Under the pieces are notes generated by a model. It had not been told where the DNA came from. It did not search any database and saw only the letters and a program-made list of their open reading frames with translations. From Anaerocolumna sp. MB42-C2 (lineage in GTDB: Bacteria > Bacillota > Clostridia > Lachnospirales > Lachnospiraceae): 64,000 bases of DNA. Of this stretch, positions 7,863 through 16,868 are shown one piece after another. Numbering within the stretch: position 1 is the first letter of the stretch; each line of letters starts with the position of its first letter. The translations under genes and the position numbers were made by a program. The stretch is taken from positions 2,294,001 through 2,358,000 of the forward strand of contig NZ_CP133190.1 in the NCBI RefSeq assembly GCF_030913705.1, in the 5' to 3' direction.

Positions 7863-8720
7863 TTATTTAAATTCATGATTTCCTAAAGTAAATGTATTGC
7901 CTCTTAAATTACCACTAAAATATTTGTACTGAGTGAAATTCTTCTTAGCGCCTTTCACTGTTATACTAGTGGTTCCGCTCAATGCTGCTTTTGCGGCTTT
8001 AATACATTCTTTCTCTGAACTTGATGTAAATTTACCGTTATCATATTGATCCAGAGCATTATTTAAAGCACCGCTTGATGCAGGCCCAAATTGATATTTT
8101 TGATAGACTACGCCTTTGACCGTATCCGGAAATGCTCCTGCTCTTTTTCTGTTCATTACCACAATACCAACTGCAAGTTTACCATTATAGGATTCGCCGT
8201 TAGCTTCACAGTAAATTAAAGCAGATAATAATCTTAAATCAGTTTTAGAGTATTTTGCTTCTTCTGCTCTTTTCGCAGCTTCTGCTTTCTTTTTTGCTTC
8301 TGCTTTTGCTCTCGCAGCTTTTTTCGCGGCAGCTTTTTTTGCTTCTTCTGCTTTTTTTGCTTCTTCTGCTTTTTTCTCTGCAGCTTCCTTAGCAGCTTTT
8401 TCTTCTTCCGCTTTTTTATCTTCTGCTGTCTGGGTATCCGTTGCAGTACTTTCCTTGTTCACATCAGCCGGAACTCCTGATGTAACAGCTTCTGTACTCT
8501 GGCTGTCTGTAATTGTTGTATCCACGCCCGTTGTACCACTAACAACTTCTGTATTATTCGTTACAGCTACGCTAGCAGCTGCTGTATCTATGGTAGTATC
8601 TTTTACTGTAGTATCTTCTGTAACAATATTATCTTCTTCTGCTGCATATGTGTATACATTCGCAAAACTTGTTAATGCAATTCCTGCAAACATACACAAT
8701 AGTAACTTTCTGAATTTCAT
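7863..8720 (-). CDS. Cell-wall hydrolase with SleB-type (Hydrolase_2) domain
   Basis: A secreted 285-residue protein. A signal peptide (MKFRKLLLCMFAGIALTSFA) is followed by a Thr/Val-rich stretch and an Ala/Lys/Glu-rich segment (about residues 104-155, coiled-coil or wall spacer). The C-terminal domain (LLSALIYCEANGESYNGK, GIVVMNRKRAGAFP, QYKYF) is the SleB/CwlJ catalytic fold, with Glu in YCEANGES as the likely catalytic residue. SleB-like enzymes cleave peptidoglycan in spore germination or vegetative wall turnover. Its own promoter and terminator make it a single-gene unit. Confidence 0.85.
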   Translation of the reverse strand: MKFRKLLLCMFAGIALTSFANVYTYAAEEDNIVTEDTTVKDTTIDTAAASVAVTNNTEVVSGTTGVDTTITDSQSTEAVTSGVPADVNKESTATDTQTAEDKKAEEEKAAKEAAEKKAEEAKKAEEAKKAAAKKAARAKAEAKKKAEAAKRAEEAKYSKTDLRLLSALIYCEANGESYNGKLAVGIVVMNRKRAGAFPDTVKGVVYQKYQFGPASSGALNNALDQYDNGKFTSSSEKECIKAAKAALSGTTSITVKGAKKNFTQYKYFSGNLRGNTFTLGNHEFK

Positions 8721-8841
8721 AATAGTCTCCTTTTAACGGCTTAATATTTACTTAAGTCATTCCTAGTTATAACCATCAAATTATTACAAATTTCGAACAT
8801 GTATTAAGATTGGGTAATAATCATTTAATAATTATGTAATA

Positions 8842-8870
8842 ATTATATCATAGTATAAATGGAAATGCAA
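8842..8870 (-). promoter_or_regulatory. Sigma-A-type promoter of the sleB-like gene
   Basis: Minus-strand TTGCAT (8865-8870), exactly 17 bp, then TATAAT (8842-8847). The predicted start near 8835 gives a 5' UTR of about 115 nt. Confidence 0.7.
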
Positions 8871-9046
8871 GCTATTAAAATCCATTCAAGCATAAATTAT
8901 CCATAAAAAAATCGCTAAACCAGGTTATAATAAGACAAAATATATAAAAACAACCTTGAAGTTTTATTAAATAAGTTACAATTCAGTTAACAAACTGCAA
9001 TCCTTTTTAAATATATTACAAAAAATCAAATAAAATTTAATACTAT

Positions 9047-9076
9047 TTGACAAAGTTTTGGAAAATATGGTAGCGT
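9047..9076 (+). promoter_or_regulatory. Possible promoter of the GNAT gene
   Basis: TTGACA (9047-9052) is a perfect -35 box, but the best -10 at 18 bp (TAGCGT, 9071-9076) is poor. It is the only promoter-like sequence before the gene at 9198. Confidence 0.3.
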
Positions 9077-9197
9077 ATTAGAAAAAAGATTTCACAAAGG
9101 GCAAAGAAAGCTGGAAACGAGTTTTAATTCAATATTCTTCAAAAAATGAATTGTGCCGTATTTGCTTAAAAGATTTTTATATAAGAAAGGATAGCGT

Positions 9198-9716
9198 ATG
9201 ATAAATAAAGATGGTTTACATATCATTAAAGCAGGCCCGGAAGATGCCGAAGCAATTATAGAATATTTAAATATTATCGGCGGTGAAAGTGATAATTTAT
9301 TATTTGGTAAAGGAGAATTTAATCTATCGGTCAAACAGGAACAGTCCTTTATATCGGGCATAAATAATTCTGCTAATTCCATTATGCTGCTGGGCAAAGT
9401 TAATGGTGAGATTGTATCTGTCAGTTCATTATCCGGTTATTCCAAGGCTAGAATTGCTCATAGAGGTGAAATAGCTATTTCCGTAAAAAAATCCTTTTGG
9501 GGTCAAGGTTTTGGAACCGCAATGATGAAAGAATTAATAAAATTCGGTAAAGAAACGGCAAAACTGGAAGTTATACAGCTAGAAGTAAAATCTGATAATG
9601 AGAAAGCTATCCACTTATATGAAAATTTAGGTTTTGTTAAGATAGGGACCTATAAGAAATTCTTTAAAATAAACAATAAGTATTATGATGCCTATTTAAT
9701 GAATCTGTATCTGTAA
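9198..9716 (+). CDS. GNAT family N-acetyltransferase
   Basis: A 172-residue single-domain acetyltransferase. The acetyl-CoA motif is in SFWGQGFGTAMMKELIKFG (the Q/R-x-x-G-x-G/A loop), followed by LEVKSDNEKAIHLYENLGFVKIGTYKKF, the usual GNAT C-terminal half. AAGAAAGGA precedes ATG 9198. The acceptor cannot be deduced; similar proteins act on amino-acid or antibiotic amines or on ribosomal proteins. It stands alone, convergent with rfbB. Confidence 0.85.
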   Translation: MINKDGLHIIKAGPEDAEAIIEYLNIIGGESDNLLFGKGEFNLSVKQEQSFISGINNSANSIMLLGKVNGEIVSVSSLSGYSKARIAHRGEIAISVKKSFWGQGFGTAMMKELIKFGKETAKLEVIQLEVKSDNEKAIHLYENLGFVKIGTYKKFFKINNKYYDAYLMNLYL

Positions 9717-9757
9717 TTTGGCACCGGATAAGGACGCAATTCCCTTAAAGAATTCGA

Positions 9758-9826
9758 GTGTCAAAAGGTCAATTTTGCATTTTGTATGAATGCAGACAAA
9801 AATACCTTTTGACACCCTATGGTGTC
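9758..9826. terminator. Long hairpin between GNAT gene and rfbB
   Basis: GTGTCAAAAGGT (9758-9769) pairs perfectly with ACCTTTTGACAC (9804-9815). The interior TTTTGCATT / AATGCAGACAAAA also pairs, so the 58 bases form one long imperfect stem. A second dyad GACACC-CTAT-GGTGTC (9811-9826) overlaps the right arm. The convergent setting suggests a two-way terminator, though T-runs are weak. Confidence 0.5.
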
Positions 9827-9830
9827 CTAA

Positions 9831-10904
9831 TTATTTATACATCTCCTGATAATACTTTTGATAATCGCCGCTGGTTACGTGGGACATCCATTCCTTATTA
9901 TTCAGATACCATTCTATTGTTAAACGGATTCCCTCCGCAAACATAGTCTCTGGTTCCCAGCCGATTTCTGCTTTAATTTTATCCGGTGCGATGGCATATC
10001 TTCTGTCATGGCCTTTTCGGTCTTCCACGTATTGGATCAGTTCTTTGTTTATATGAGCTTTCCGGGAATCTCCCTCCGGTAGTAACTCCGCAAGTGTCTT
10101 AATAATCAAATCAATAATTTCAATATTCTGTTTTTCATTATGACCGCCCACATTATATATCTGCCCAATTCTGCCGTTTTCCATAACCATATCAATTGCT
10201 TTGGCGTGATCCATAACATAAAGCCAATCCCTTATATTCTTACCATCCCCATAAACCGGAAGTTTCTTGCCATTCAGCGCATTGTTAATCATTAAGGGAA
10301 TCAGTTTTTCAGGAAATTGATAAGGTCCGTAATTGTTACTGCATCTGGTGATATTGGCAGGAAATTGAAATGTATCTATGTAAGCTTTTACCAACATATC
10401 CGCTGAAGCTTTACTGGCAGAATAAGGGCTGTGAGGATCAATCGGAGTTGTTTCATAAAAATAACCGGTCTCTTCTTCCAGTGAACCATATACTTCATCG
10501 GTTGATACCTGTAGATATTTTTTATCTTCTTTGTATCCGTCATCCGTTTCCCAGGCACATTTAGCCGCATCCAATAAATTGATTGTCCCGCAGACATTCG
10601 TATTTACAAAAACCTGTGGATTGCGGATACTGCGATCTACATGGCTTTCTGCCGCAAAATGAACAACTCTGTCAATATCATAATCCTTAAATATATTAAA
10701 CATGACTTCTTTATTGCAGATATCTTCCTTAATGAAAATATAATTCTTCCTGTCTTGTACGGATACTAAATTCTCAAGATTTCCGGCATAGGTTAAACTA
10801 TCTACATTAATAATGCGAATCGATTCATTATATTTGTTAAACATATACTGAATATAATTAGAGCCGATAAAACCGGCTCCTCCGGTTACTAAGTATGTCT
10901 TCAA
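9831..10904 (-). CDS. rfbB: dTDP-glucose 4,6-dehydratase
   Basis: Second step of dTDP-L-rhamnose synthesis: dTDP-glucose to dTDP-4-keto-6-deoxyglucose, using bound NAD+. The start is TTG (KTYLVTGGAGFIGSN) behind GGAGG. The Rossmann GGAGFIG at the N-terminus, STDEVYG, and the YSASK catalytic Tyr/Lys pair near residue 160 mark an extended SDR enzyme; 357 residues is the usual length. It is last in the rfbA-C-D-B order, 5 bp after rfbD. The product is a precursor of rhamnose-containing wall polysaccharide. Confidence 0.95.
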   Translation of the reverse strand: MKTYLVTGGAGFIGSNYIQYMFNKYNESIRIINVDSLTYAGNLENLVSVQDRKNYIFIKEDICNKEVMFNIFKDYDIDRVVHFAAESHVDRSIRNPQVFVNTNVCGTINLLDAAKCAWETDDGYKEDKKYLQVSTDEVYGSLEEETGYFYETTPIDPHSPYSASKASADMLVKAYIDTFQFPANITRCSNNYGPYQFPEKLIPLMINNALNGKKLPVYGDGKNIRDWLYVMDHAKAIDMVMENGRIGQIYNVGGHNEKQNIEIIDLIIKTLAELLPEGDSRKAHINKELIQYVEDRKGHDRRYAIAPDKIKAEIGWEPETMFAEGIRLTIEWYLNNKEWMSHVTSGDYQKYYQEMYK

Positions 10905-10909
10905 GTTAA

Positions 10910-11788
10910 TTACCTCCTGATTAATAATTGTTCCATATATTCCTGTAGTGCTTCCTGCCAGGTTTTCATATTATATCCTGCTTCTTTTAGTTTCTCGTTT
11001 TCTAATACAGAGTACTTCGGACGTTTAGCGGGTGCTTTATATTCGTCTGATGTGATCGGGCTTACTATCACGTCTTTTCCTGCCAACCGGAAAATTTCTG
11101 CAGCAAATTCATACCAGGTCGTTATTCCTTCACAAGTTGCATGATATACCCCAAAACCGTCATTATCAATCAGAAAGGTAATTGCCCTTGCTAACTCCAG
11201 TGCACTGGTAGGTGATCCATACTGATCACTTACCACCTTAATCTCATTTTGCTTTTCAGCTAATGCTAACATAGTTTTAACAAAATTTTTTCCATCGCCG
11301 TATAACCAGGCTGTGCGTAAGATACAATATTTTTCGCAAGAATTTTTAACAAATTCTTCTCCTGCCAATTTCGTGGTACCATATACACTTTGGGGATTGG
11401 TTACAGAACCTTCTGTATAAGGTGTATCGCCCTCACCATCAAACACATAATCCGTTGATATGTGAATCAGTTTCGCATCCAGGGCAGTGGCTGCAACAGC
11501 CAGATTCTTCGGACCGATCGCATTAATACGATAAGCCCTATCCTGATCACTTTCGCATAAATCCACAGCCGTATGAGCAGCGCAATTGATTATTATCTCC
11601 GGTTTTATCTCCTGTACTAAATTCATAACCGCAACGGAATTGGTAATGTCCAATATAGTGGGACAATATGCGGTAGGTTCTCCCGTATCGGTATTAACAA
11701 CTGTTAAATCTGTCCGTTCTTTCAGTACTTGGTTTAATGCCCGCCCCAACTGGCCATTAGCACCTGTAATTACTATTCTTCGTTCCAT
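10910..11788 (-). CDS. rfbD: dTDP-4-dehydrorhamnose reductase
   Basis: Final NAD(P)H-dependent reduction to dTDP-L-rhamnose. The N-terminal GANGQLGRAL nucleotide motif, STDYVFDG, the catalytic YGTTK (Tyr/Lys) and RTAWLYG are all RmlD family marks, and 292 residues is normal. AAAAGAGG precedes ATG. A spacer of 124 bp separates it from rfbC, and it nearly abuts rfbB downstream. Confidence 0.95.
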   Translation of the reverse strand: MERRIVITGANGQLGRALNQVLKERTDLTVVNTDTGEPTAYCPTILDITNSVAVMNLVQEIKPEIIINCAAHTAVDLCESDQDRAYRINAIGPKNLAVAATALDAKLIHISTDYVFDGEGDTPYTEGSVTNPQSVYGTTKLAGEEFVKNSCEKYCILRTAWLYGDGKNFVKTMLALAEKQNEIKVVSDQYGSPTSALELARAITFLIDNDGFGVYHATCEGITTWYEFAAEIFRLAGKDVIVSPITSDEYKAPAKRPKYSVLENEKLKEAGYNMKTWQEALQEYMEQLLIRR

Positions 11789-11912
11789 CTTAACCTCTTT
11801 TCCGTACCACCGGGGTTCTTCACATTTTCCCCATTCCTATTAAAATAACCCAAATGCTGCACCTGACTTCAGGTATCAAAAGCTCCACTTAACGTTGGAA
11901 AGGAGCTGGCAC

Positions 11913-12476
11913 TTAAATGATTCTTTCGTTATCTAATTCACAGAACCTGATCTGCTTTTTATCTTTTTCGGAAATAGTTATGTCCATATCGTCCTCTATG
12001 GGCCATGTTATATTCAGGTCCGGATCATTCCATATAATTCCGCCCTCATCTTCCGGGTGGTAAAAGTCAGTACATTTGTAAGCGAATTCTGCTTCATCTG
12101 AAAGCACTAAAAATCCGTGGGCAAACCCTACCGGAACATACAGCTGTCTTTTATTCTCATCCGATAGGATCTCCCCATACCATTTACCGTATGTCTTGGA
12201 ACCTGAACGTAAATCCACGGCAACATCAAATACTTTCCCTTTTATCACTCGAACCAGTTTTCCCTGAGGATATTTTTTTTGAAAATGAAGTCCCCTCAGT
12301 ACTCCTTTTCTGGATTTGGATTGATTATCCTGAACAAAAACCTGAGTCAGCCCTGCGGCCTCAAAATCCTGGAAATTATACGTTTCCATAAAGTATCCGC
12401 GGCTGTCCCCAAAGCATTTTGGTTCAATTAGATATAAACCTTCGATATTACATTTTATAAAATTAAATTGTCCCAT
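11913..12476 (-). CDS. rfbC: dTDP-4-dehydrorhamnose 3,5-epimerase
   Basis: Cupin-fold epimerase for the third step of dTDP-L-rhamnose synthesis. RGLHFQKKYPQGKLVRV holds the catalytic His and substrate-binding residues; the PVGFAHGFLVLSD and YKCTDFYHPEDEGGIIWND blocks are classic RmlC. It has 187 residues with ACAGGAG before ATG and lies between rfbA and rfbD. Confidence 0.95.
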   Translation of the reverse strand: MGQFNFIKCNIEGLYLIEPKCFGDSRGYFMETYNFQDFEAAGLTQVFVQDNQSKSRKGVLRGLHFQKKYPQGKLVRVIKGKVFDVAVDLRSGSKTYGKWYGEILSDENKRQLYVPVGFAHGFLVLSDEAEFAYKCTDFYHPEDEGGIIWNDPDLNITWPIEDDMDITISEKDKKQIRFCELDNERII

Positions 12477-12560
12477 AATTTCTCCTGTTGTATTCTGCTA
12501 TTCTACCACATCATATTTGCAGTATCCTATTTTGTTTTTGTTTCGTCAGGTTACTATGAA

Positions 12561-13430
12561 TTACAGTCCATTAGCAACATCAACCAGATACCTGCCATAT
12601 TCAGTTTTTAGCAAAGGTTCTGCAAGTTTTAACAATTGTTCCTTATTAATATATCCTTTTTTATAAGCAATTTCTTCTATACAGGAAATATAAAGTCCCT
12701 GTCTTTTCTGAATTGATGCTACATAATTAGATGCATCCAACAGGGAATCATGATTTCCCGTATCCAGCCATGCCATTCCCCTGCCCAAGGTTTCTACTTT
12801 TAATTCACCTAGTTCCAAATAAACATTGTTTACTGCGGTGATCTCCAACTCTCCTCTTGCAGAGGGTTTAATATTTTTAGCAATCTCGATAACCCGGTTA
12901 TCATAAAAATATAGCCCAGGTACCGCATAATTTGATTTCGGTATCTCCGGTTTTTCTTCTATCGATACGGCATTCCCTGCCGCGTCAAATTCTACCACAC
13001 CGTATGCTTTCGGTTCTCTTACGTAATAGCCGAATATTGTAGCTCCATGTTCTCTTTCCGTAGCTTTTTGCAAGGTTGCCGTGAAACTTCTGCCATAAAA
13101 TATATTATCACCTAAAATCAGCGCAACTCTGTCGTTGCCGATAAATTTCTCGCCTATAATGAAAGCTTCCGCCAATCCTTTTGGTTCAGCCTGTACTTCA
13201 TAGGATAGTTTCATGCCAAGCTGGCTTCCATCTCCCAGTAATTCTTTAAATACCGGTAAATCCCTTGGTGTTGAGATAATCAGTACTTCCCTGATACCTG
13301 ACAACATCAGGATAGAGAGGGGATAATAAATCATTGGTTTATCATAAATCGGAAGTATTTGCTTTGATACTGCCTTTGTAACCGGGTATAACCTCGTTCC
13401 CGAACCGCCGGCCAGAATAATTCCTTTCAT
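12561..13430 (-). CDS. rfbA: Glucose-1-phosphate thymidylyltransferase
   Basis: Makes dTDP-glucose from glucose-1-phosphate and dTTP, the committed step of the pathway. [17 protein letters not shown] is the nucleotidyltransferase signature, followed by [10 protein letters not shown] (metal-binding Asp) and [10 protein letters not shown]. It has 289 residues and TAGGAGG before ATG. First gene of the four-gene cluster, with about 420 bp without a gene upstream, so the operon promoter should lie there. Confidence 0.96.
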   Translation of the reverse strand: MKGIILAGGSGTRLYPVTKAVSKQILPIYDKPMIYYPLSILMLSGIREVLIISTPRDLPVFKELLGDGSQLGMKLSYEVQAEPKGLAEAFIIGEKFIGNDRVALILGDNIFYGRSFTATLQKATEREHGATIFGYYVREPKAYGVVEFDAAGNAVSIEEKPEIPKSNYAVPGLYFYDNRVIEIAKNIKPSARGELEITAVNNVYLELGELKVETLGRGMAWLDTGNHDSLLDASNYVASIQKRQGLYISCIEEIAYKKGYINKEQLLKLAEPLLKTEYGRYLVDVANGL

Positions 13431-13852
13431 TTATAAATCCTCCTAAATGATTAATCTGTTCTATATAATATTTCATAATCTAATTTATTTTACCACAGTT
13501 TTATAAAAAAATCTTTCACTTTTTTACCAGACAAGTTAATTTTTTATAATTGAGCCATAAAAATCACTTTTCCTGGCAAAATCGGAGAATTGCAGCGTAG
13601 GAACGTTCTTTCTCTGGTATAATTAGTCTGAGTATGATACCTTATTATATAACTCATAAAATCTTTCATCCTTTGGGACATTATTAATAAAAGTTTCAGT
13701 GATACAAAGGGTAGACACTATGATAAAAGAGTTAGAAATGGCAATTAGGTTGTGAACCTTTGTACAGTACCTTAAGTGATAATTATAAATCACAAAGACT
13801 GGCACAAAAAGCTAATTTATATTGTATTGGAACAGGTTTTAAAATTTTATAG
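13431..13852. other. Gene-poor stretch upstream of rfbA
   Basis: No convincing gene is present. The minus-strand segment 13623-13685 encodes VPKDERFYELYNKVSY, which resembles the N-terminus of DUF47/PhoU-like proteins but stops at once and has no start or ribosome binding site; it could be a gene scrap or chance. A clear operon promoter was not recognised. Confidence 0.3.
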
Positions 13853-14218
13853 CTAACTCCTGTTTTTTAATTTATAAAGGTGAATTGTAACCAATATACC
13901 AATCACTGACAGCATAACACTCATAGCAAGAGATTTAAGGATTAACATGGAAATAAAAAGGCCTGCCCATAAAAATAATATGGCTTTCCTTTTCGCTTTC
14001 ACCGGAACTCCGGTATGATACCGATAGTTTTTTATATAACTGCCAAAATATTTACTTTCCATTAACCGATCTGCCAGTTTCGGACTGCTTACGGAAAAAC
14101 ATCCGGCAGATAATAAAATAAAAGGGGTTGTAGGTAAAACGGGCAGAAAAATTCCTATCGCGCCAAGAGAAAGTGATAGGAGTCCGATTACTATAAAAAA
14201 TATGTTTTTAATACTCAT
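13853..14218 (-). CDS. DUF454 (YbaN-type) inner-membrane protein
   Basis: Small membrane protein of about 121 residues. ATG 14216-14218 (MSIKNIFFIVIGLLSLSLGA) is chosen because AAAGGA precedes it. GAIGIFLPVLPTTPFILLSAGCF is the DUF454 hallmark; YFGSYIKNYRYHTGVPVKAKRKA and two more hydrophobic segments follow. The family function is unknown. It ends the minus-strand run after the DUF438 gene and may be transcribed separately. Confidence 0.85.
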   Translation of the reverse strand: MSIKNIFFIVIGLLSLSLGAIGIFLPVLPTTPFILLSAGCFSVSSPKLADRLMESKYFGSYIKNYRYHTGVPVKAKRKAILFLWAGLFISMLILKSLAMSVMLSVIGILVTIHLYKLKNRS

Positions 14219-14317
14219 ATAATTTCCTTTCATATAGATGATTGTGGAACAAACTAATTGCATTTATATACCATACAATTAATACAATTCCAAAGCCGGG
14301 ACTGGGCCTGGACCACA

Positions 14318-14390
14318 CTGTAGCTATGAAATTCGTAATAATTTGTATGGCATATAAAAAATGAATAGGTTCGCAATTGCCAAAGGTCTG
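14318..14390 (+). repeat. Degenerate dispersed repeat, copy 1
   Basis: The order ACTG-AGCTATGAAATTCGTA-TTTGTATGGCATAT-TTCGCAAT recurs in diverged form at 30374-30443 (same strand) and partly at 42571-42661 (opposite strand). All copies are intergenic. The relationship was judged by eye and no function is known. Confidence 0.4.
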
Positions 14391-14464
14391 TGCCGCTAAT
14401 AGATTTACTTTCTTTACACCAGATAGTTTACTGCAGACCTATATTTACAATATTATTGCATACT

Positions 14465-15670
14465 TTATTCTTGTGACACAAGCCTTTTTTCTCCCGTAAT
14501 CTCCTGAATCGGTTTAATATCCTGGGTTACCTCCAGTACACCCAAGTACTCGCCTGCTTCACTCCTTACAGCATAATAGCGAATTAATATATATTTTTCA
14601 CCCATTTTAATCCAGAAATCTTCATGCTCTTTTTTACCGCTTTTAAAATCAGCTACAATTTGCTCCACAATGTGGACACTTGCCGGGGGATGGCAATTAG
14701 AAACATTTCTTCCGATTACAGCTTTTGTTCTTGGGAAGATTCTCTCGGAACTTTGGGAGAAATACTTTACCACGTCGTCTTTATCAACAAAGGTTATATC
14801 AAGGGGAAGGGTATCTAACATCCGGATTAATTCCTCCGTTTTCAGTAATCCCGTAGGGAACGTTATGACACCTGCTTCTTTTTTTTCTTCTTTTTTTTCC
14901 CCTTGATATTCCTTAGCCGGATTCCAGACAGGTACTTTTTCAACCATAAAACCGATTTCTCCGCTTTCGTCTGCGATTTTTTTCCATTCATCCAACGTTA
15001 ATGTTTCTATAAGCATTGGAAGAAGTATATTTTCTTCTTTAAAAATCATTTCAGTAATTTTATCTGTTAGATTTTCAATTTTTTCTTTTATTTCCGTGAC
15101 CTTGGAGGTTTCGGATAAATATTTTATTGTTTCTTTTAACATAGCGCGGATCTCATCATCCACACCCCACATTACTTTTGGCGGAGCGGTTATTCCATAC
15201 TTCTCCATATATGGGAAGATCAGATTTTCTTTCCTTAGGTAATGAAGTTCGATATGGGATAATTTATTAAGTCCCTCTTTTAATGCAGTTAGATTTTCTT
15301 CTTTTGTCAACTCATCTAAATATGGTTTTACAAACTGATTTAATATTCTTTCGATAGCACGGTTTTCCCGTATTAACGTATTGGCAGGATGTCCGGGAAT
15401 CTGGGTCTGATCGGTAGGTTGATGTATCTCTTCGATAGAACCCTTAAACACGGCTGCGTGCACATCACAAAGACGCTGAATCTCAGAAACCGGCAGTCCC
15501 TCTGCTATTAAAGCTCCCTCCGCTTCGGATATTTCAGTAGCAGATACTCCGGCAAATGCTTCCTCAAATTCTCCTTTTACTTCCTCCACGGTTTTACCCT
15601 CATGGAGCTTTGTTATGACCTGTTTTAAAATGTTTTGTCTGTATTCTCTGTTATTAATACTTTCACTCAT
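14465..15670 (-). CDS. DUF438 / hemerythrin-like / PAS sensor protein
   Basis: A 401-residue soluble protein. An N-terminal DUF438 domain (about residues 12-80, AEGALIAEGLPVSEIQRLC) is followed by a four-helix hemerythrin-like part with spaced His/Glu (LSHIELHYLRKENLIFPYME, FKEENILLPML) and a C-terminal PAS domain (DITFVDKDDVVKYFSQS to YLGVLEVTQDI). Such proteins accompany RIC-type proteins and are thought to sense or buffer NO/O2 through a di-iron site. It closes the island that includes an FNR-like regulator and flavodiiron protein. Confidence 0.88.
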   Translation of the reverse strand: MSESINNREYRQNILKQVITKLHEGKTVEEVKGEFEEAFAGVSATEISEAEGALIAEGLPVSEIQRLCDVHAAVFKGSIEEIHQPTDQTQIPGHPANTLIRENRAIERILNQFVKPYLDELTKEENLTALKEGLNKLSHIELHYLRKENLIFPYMEKYGITAPPKVMWGVDDEIRAMLKETIKYLSETSKVTEIKEKIENLTDKITEMIFKEENILLPMLIETLTLDEWKKIADESGEIGFMVEKVPVWNPAKEYQGEKKEEKKEAGVITFPTGLLKTEELIRMLDTLPLDITFVDKDDVVKYFSQSSERIFPRTKAVIGRNVSNCHPPASVHIVEQIVADFKSGKKEHEDFWIKMGEKYILIRYYAVRSEAGEYLGVLEVTQDIKPIQEITGEKRLVSQE

Positions 15671-15744
15671 AATAACTTCTCCTGACTATACACTTCTATG
15701 TGTATCATGCTGATTTTATTGAATCAAAGCGAAGAATAATGTAC

Positions 15745-15975
15745 TTAATCCCTGATTTCATATCCATTTTCTTTTAATATCTGTTTTATTGTATCCAGAT
15801 TCATTTTTTTCATTACTGCACCTTTGGGAATCGTCATAAATCTGCCTGCCGTATTTAACATTCCCGGTTTCATAACATCCGTAAATCCCGCTTTTTCCAA
15901 TATACCGGCCATATCGGAATCTTCCCTGCATAATTCATAAACCGATTTATTTAAATGAATTATCTTTTCAGCCAT
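15745..15975 (-). CDS. DUF1858 domain protein
   Basis: A 76-residue protein (MAEKIIHLNKSVYELCRE start, then KPGMLNTAGRFMTIPKGA) resembling the DUF1858/ScdA N-terminal module. In other genomes this module is fused to or next to RIC and DUF438 proteins. It lies between ric and the DUF438 gene, so a helper role in iron-sulfur repair or NO response is likely by context only. Confidence 0.78.
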   Translation of the reverse strand: MAEKIIHLNKSVYELCREDSDMAGILEKAGFTDVMKPGMLNTAGRFMTIPKGAVMKKMNLDTIKQILKENGYEIRD

Positions 15976-16077
15976 TTGACTTTTTCCTTTCTAAAACACT
16001 GTATAACACAATCCTGCCAATTAATACATTATTGACCTCTTGATATCATTGCACTTAAGCTTGTGAATTACCTGTAA

Positions 16078-16761
16078 CTAACGACTGACATATTGCTTCA
16101 GTAAAATATTATTCTCCAGATGGATATGCTGATGGAGATCCTGCTCTAATTCGATTAATAGGGAATAGGCCTTACGGTAAGTATTACAAACATCTTCCGG
16201 CAAATGATAATCTCCTGATACATTACGCAATTCCCTTAGAATTTCACCGGCAGCCTCATGTTCCGTCACAATTTCTCCGGTCAGTGACAGCACTTCCTTT
16301 TCGTTCTCCAAAACCTGATCAAGAACCGGAAATAATAAAGTTTCTTCTTTTATTAAATGCTGCTCCAAATCGGTTTTTAATTTTCCGAACAGTTTATAAA
16401 CATCATATAATTCTCTATGATTTTTACCATGTACTCTTACAATTGTATTTAATAATTCAGATACTTCCGGCAAAGCTTTTCTTAAATAGCTGTGATGGGT
16501 ATCTTCGATATAAGCAGATAATACCACTTTGCTCATTTCGTTAAAATTACTACCCTGATAATCATTTTGCCGGTCAGCCATGGTCTGCCCTATCTTCTCA
16601 TAAACTTTAGTTTCATCTATCCCCTGATTCTTTATAACTTCGGACAGGGACCTAAAACCGCCGCAGCAATAATCGATTCCAAATTCATCAAAAACTTTAG
16701 TTGCTCCAGGTATTGCAGCTACCACATCACCGATACATATATTTTTATCCATATAATTCAT
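16078..16761 (-). CDS. ric: RIC (ScdA/YtfE) iron-sulfur cluster repair protein
   Basis: Di-iron hemerythrin-like protein that helps restore iron-sulfur clusters after NO or oxidative damage. ATG 16759-16761 with AGGAGG is chosen. The N-terminal ScdA_N domain (IPGATKVFDEFGIDYCCGG, with the CC pair) is followed by the hemerythrin domain: DTHHSYLRK, HGKNHRELYDVY, LIKEETLLFPVL, EHEAAGEIL and HIHLENNILL supply the His/Glu ligands. About 227 residues, normal for the family. An FNR-type box is centred 41.5 bp before the predicted start of transcription. Confidence 0.93.
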   Translation of the reverse strand: MNYMDKNICIGDVVAAIPGATKVFDEFGIDYCCGGFRSLSEVIKNQGIDETKVYEKIGQTMADRQNDYQGSNFNEMSKVVLSAYIEDTHHSYLRKALPEVSELLNTIVRVHGKNHRELYDVYKLFGKLKTDLEQHLIKEETLLFPVLDQVLENEKEVLSLTGEIVTEHEAAGEILRELRNVSGDYHLPEDVCNTYRKAYSLLIELEQDLHQHIHLENNILLKQYVSR

Positions 16762-16823
16762 AGTAATTCCTCCTAGATTCTTAGTTTTAAGTAACACACC
16801 AGTTACGTTTTTTTGCTATACTT

Positions 16824-16865
16824 AGTATAACTTGTTCCAGGACAAAATTCTGTGATTTAAATCAA
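16824..16865 (-). promoter_or_regulatory. FNR-type box and -10 element of ric
   Basis: GTGAT-TTAA-ATCAA (16852-16865; TTGAT-TTAA-ATCAC on the minus strand) matches the FNR consensus TTGAT-N4-ATCAA. The -10 box TATACT (16824-16829) starts 29.5 bp from the box centre, placing the box near -41.5, the class II activator position. Confidence 0.7.
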
Positions 16866-16868
16866 ACT

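Noticed and set aside
13623..13805. 60-codon minus-strand frame with a DUF47-like end
   Set aside because: Only about 16 residues resemble the family, there is no start signal and it stops at once; kept only as a note on the gene-poor stretch.
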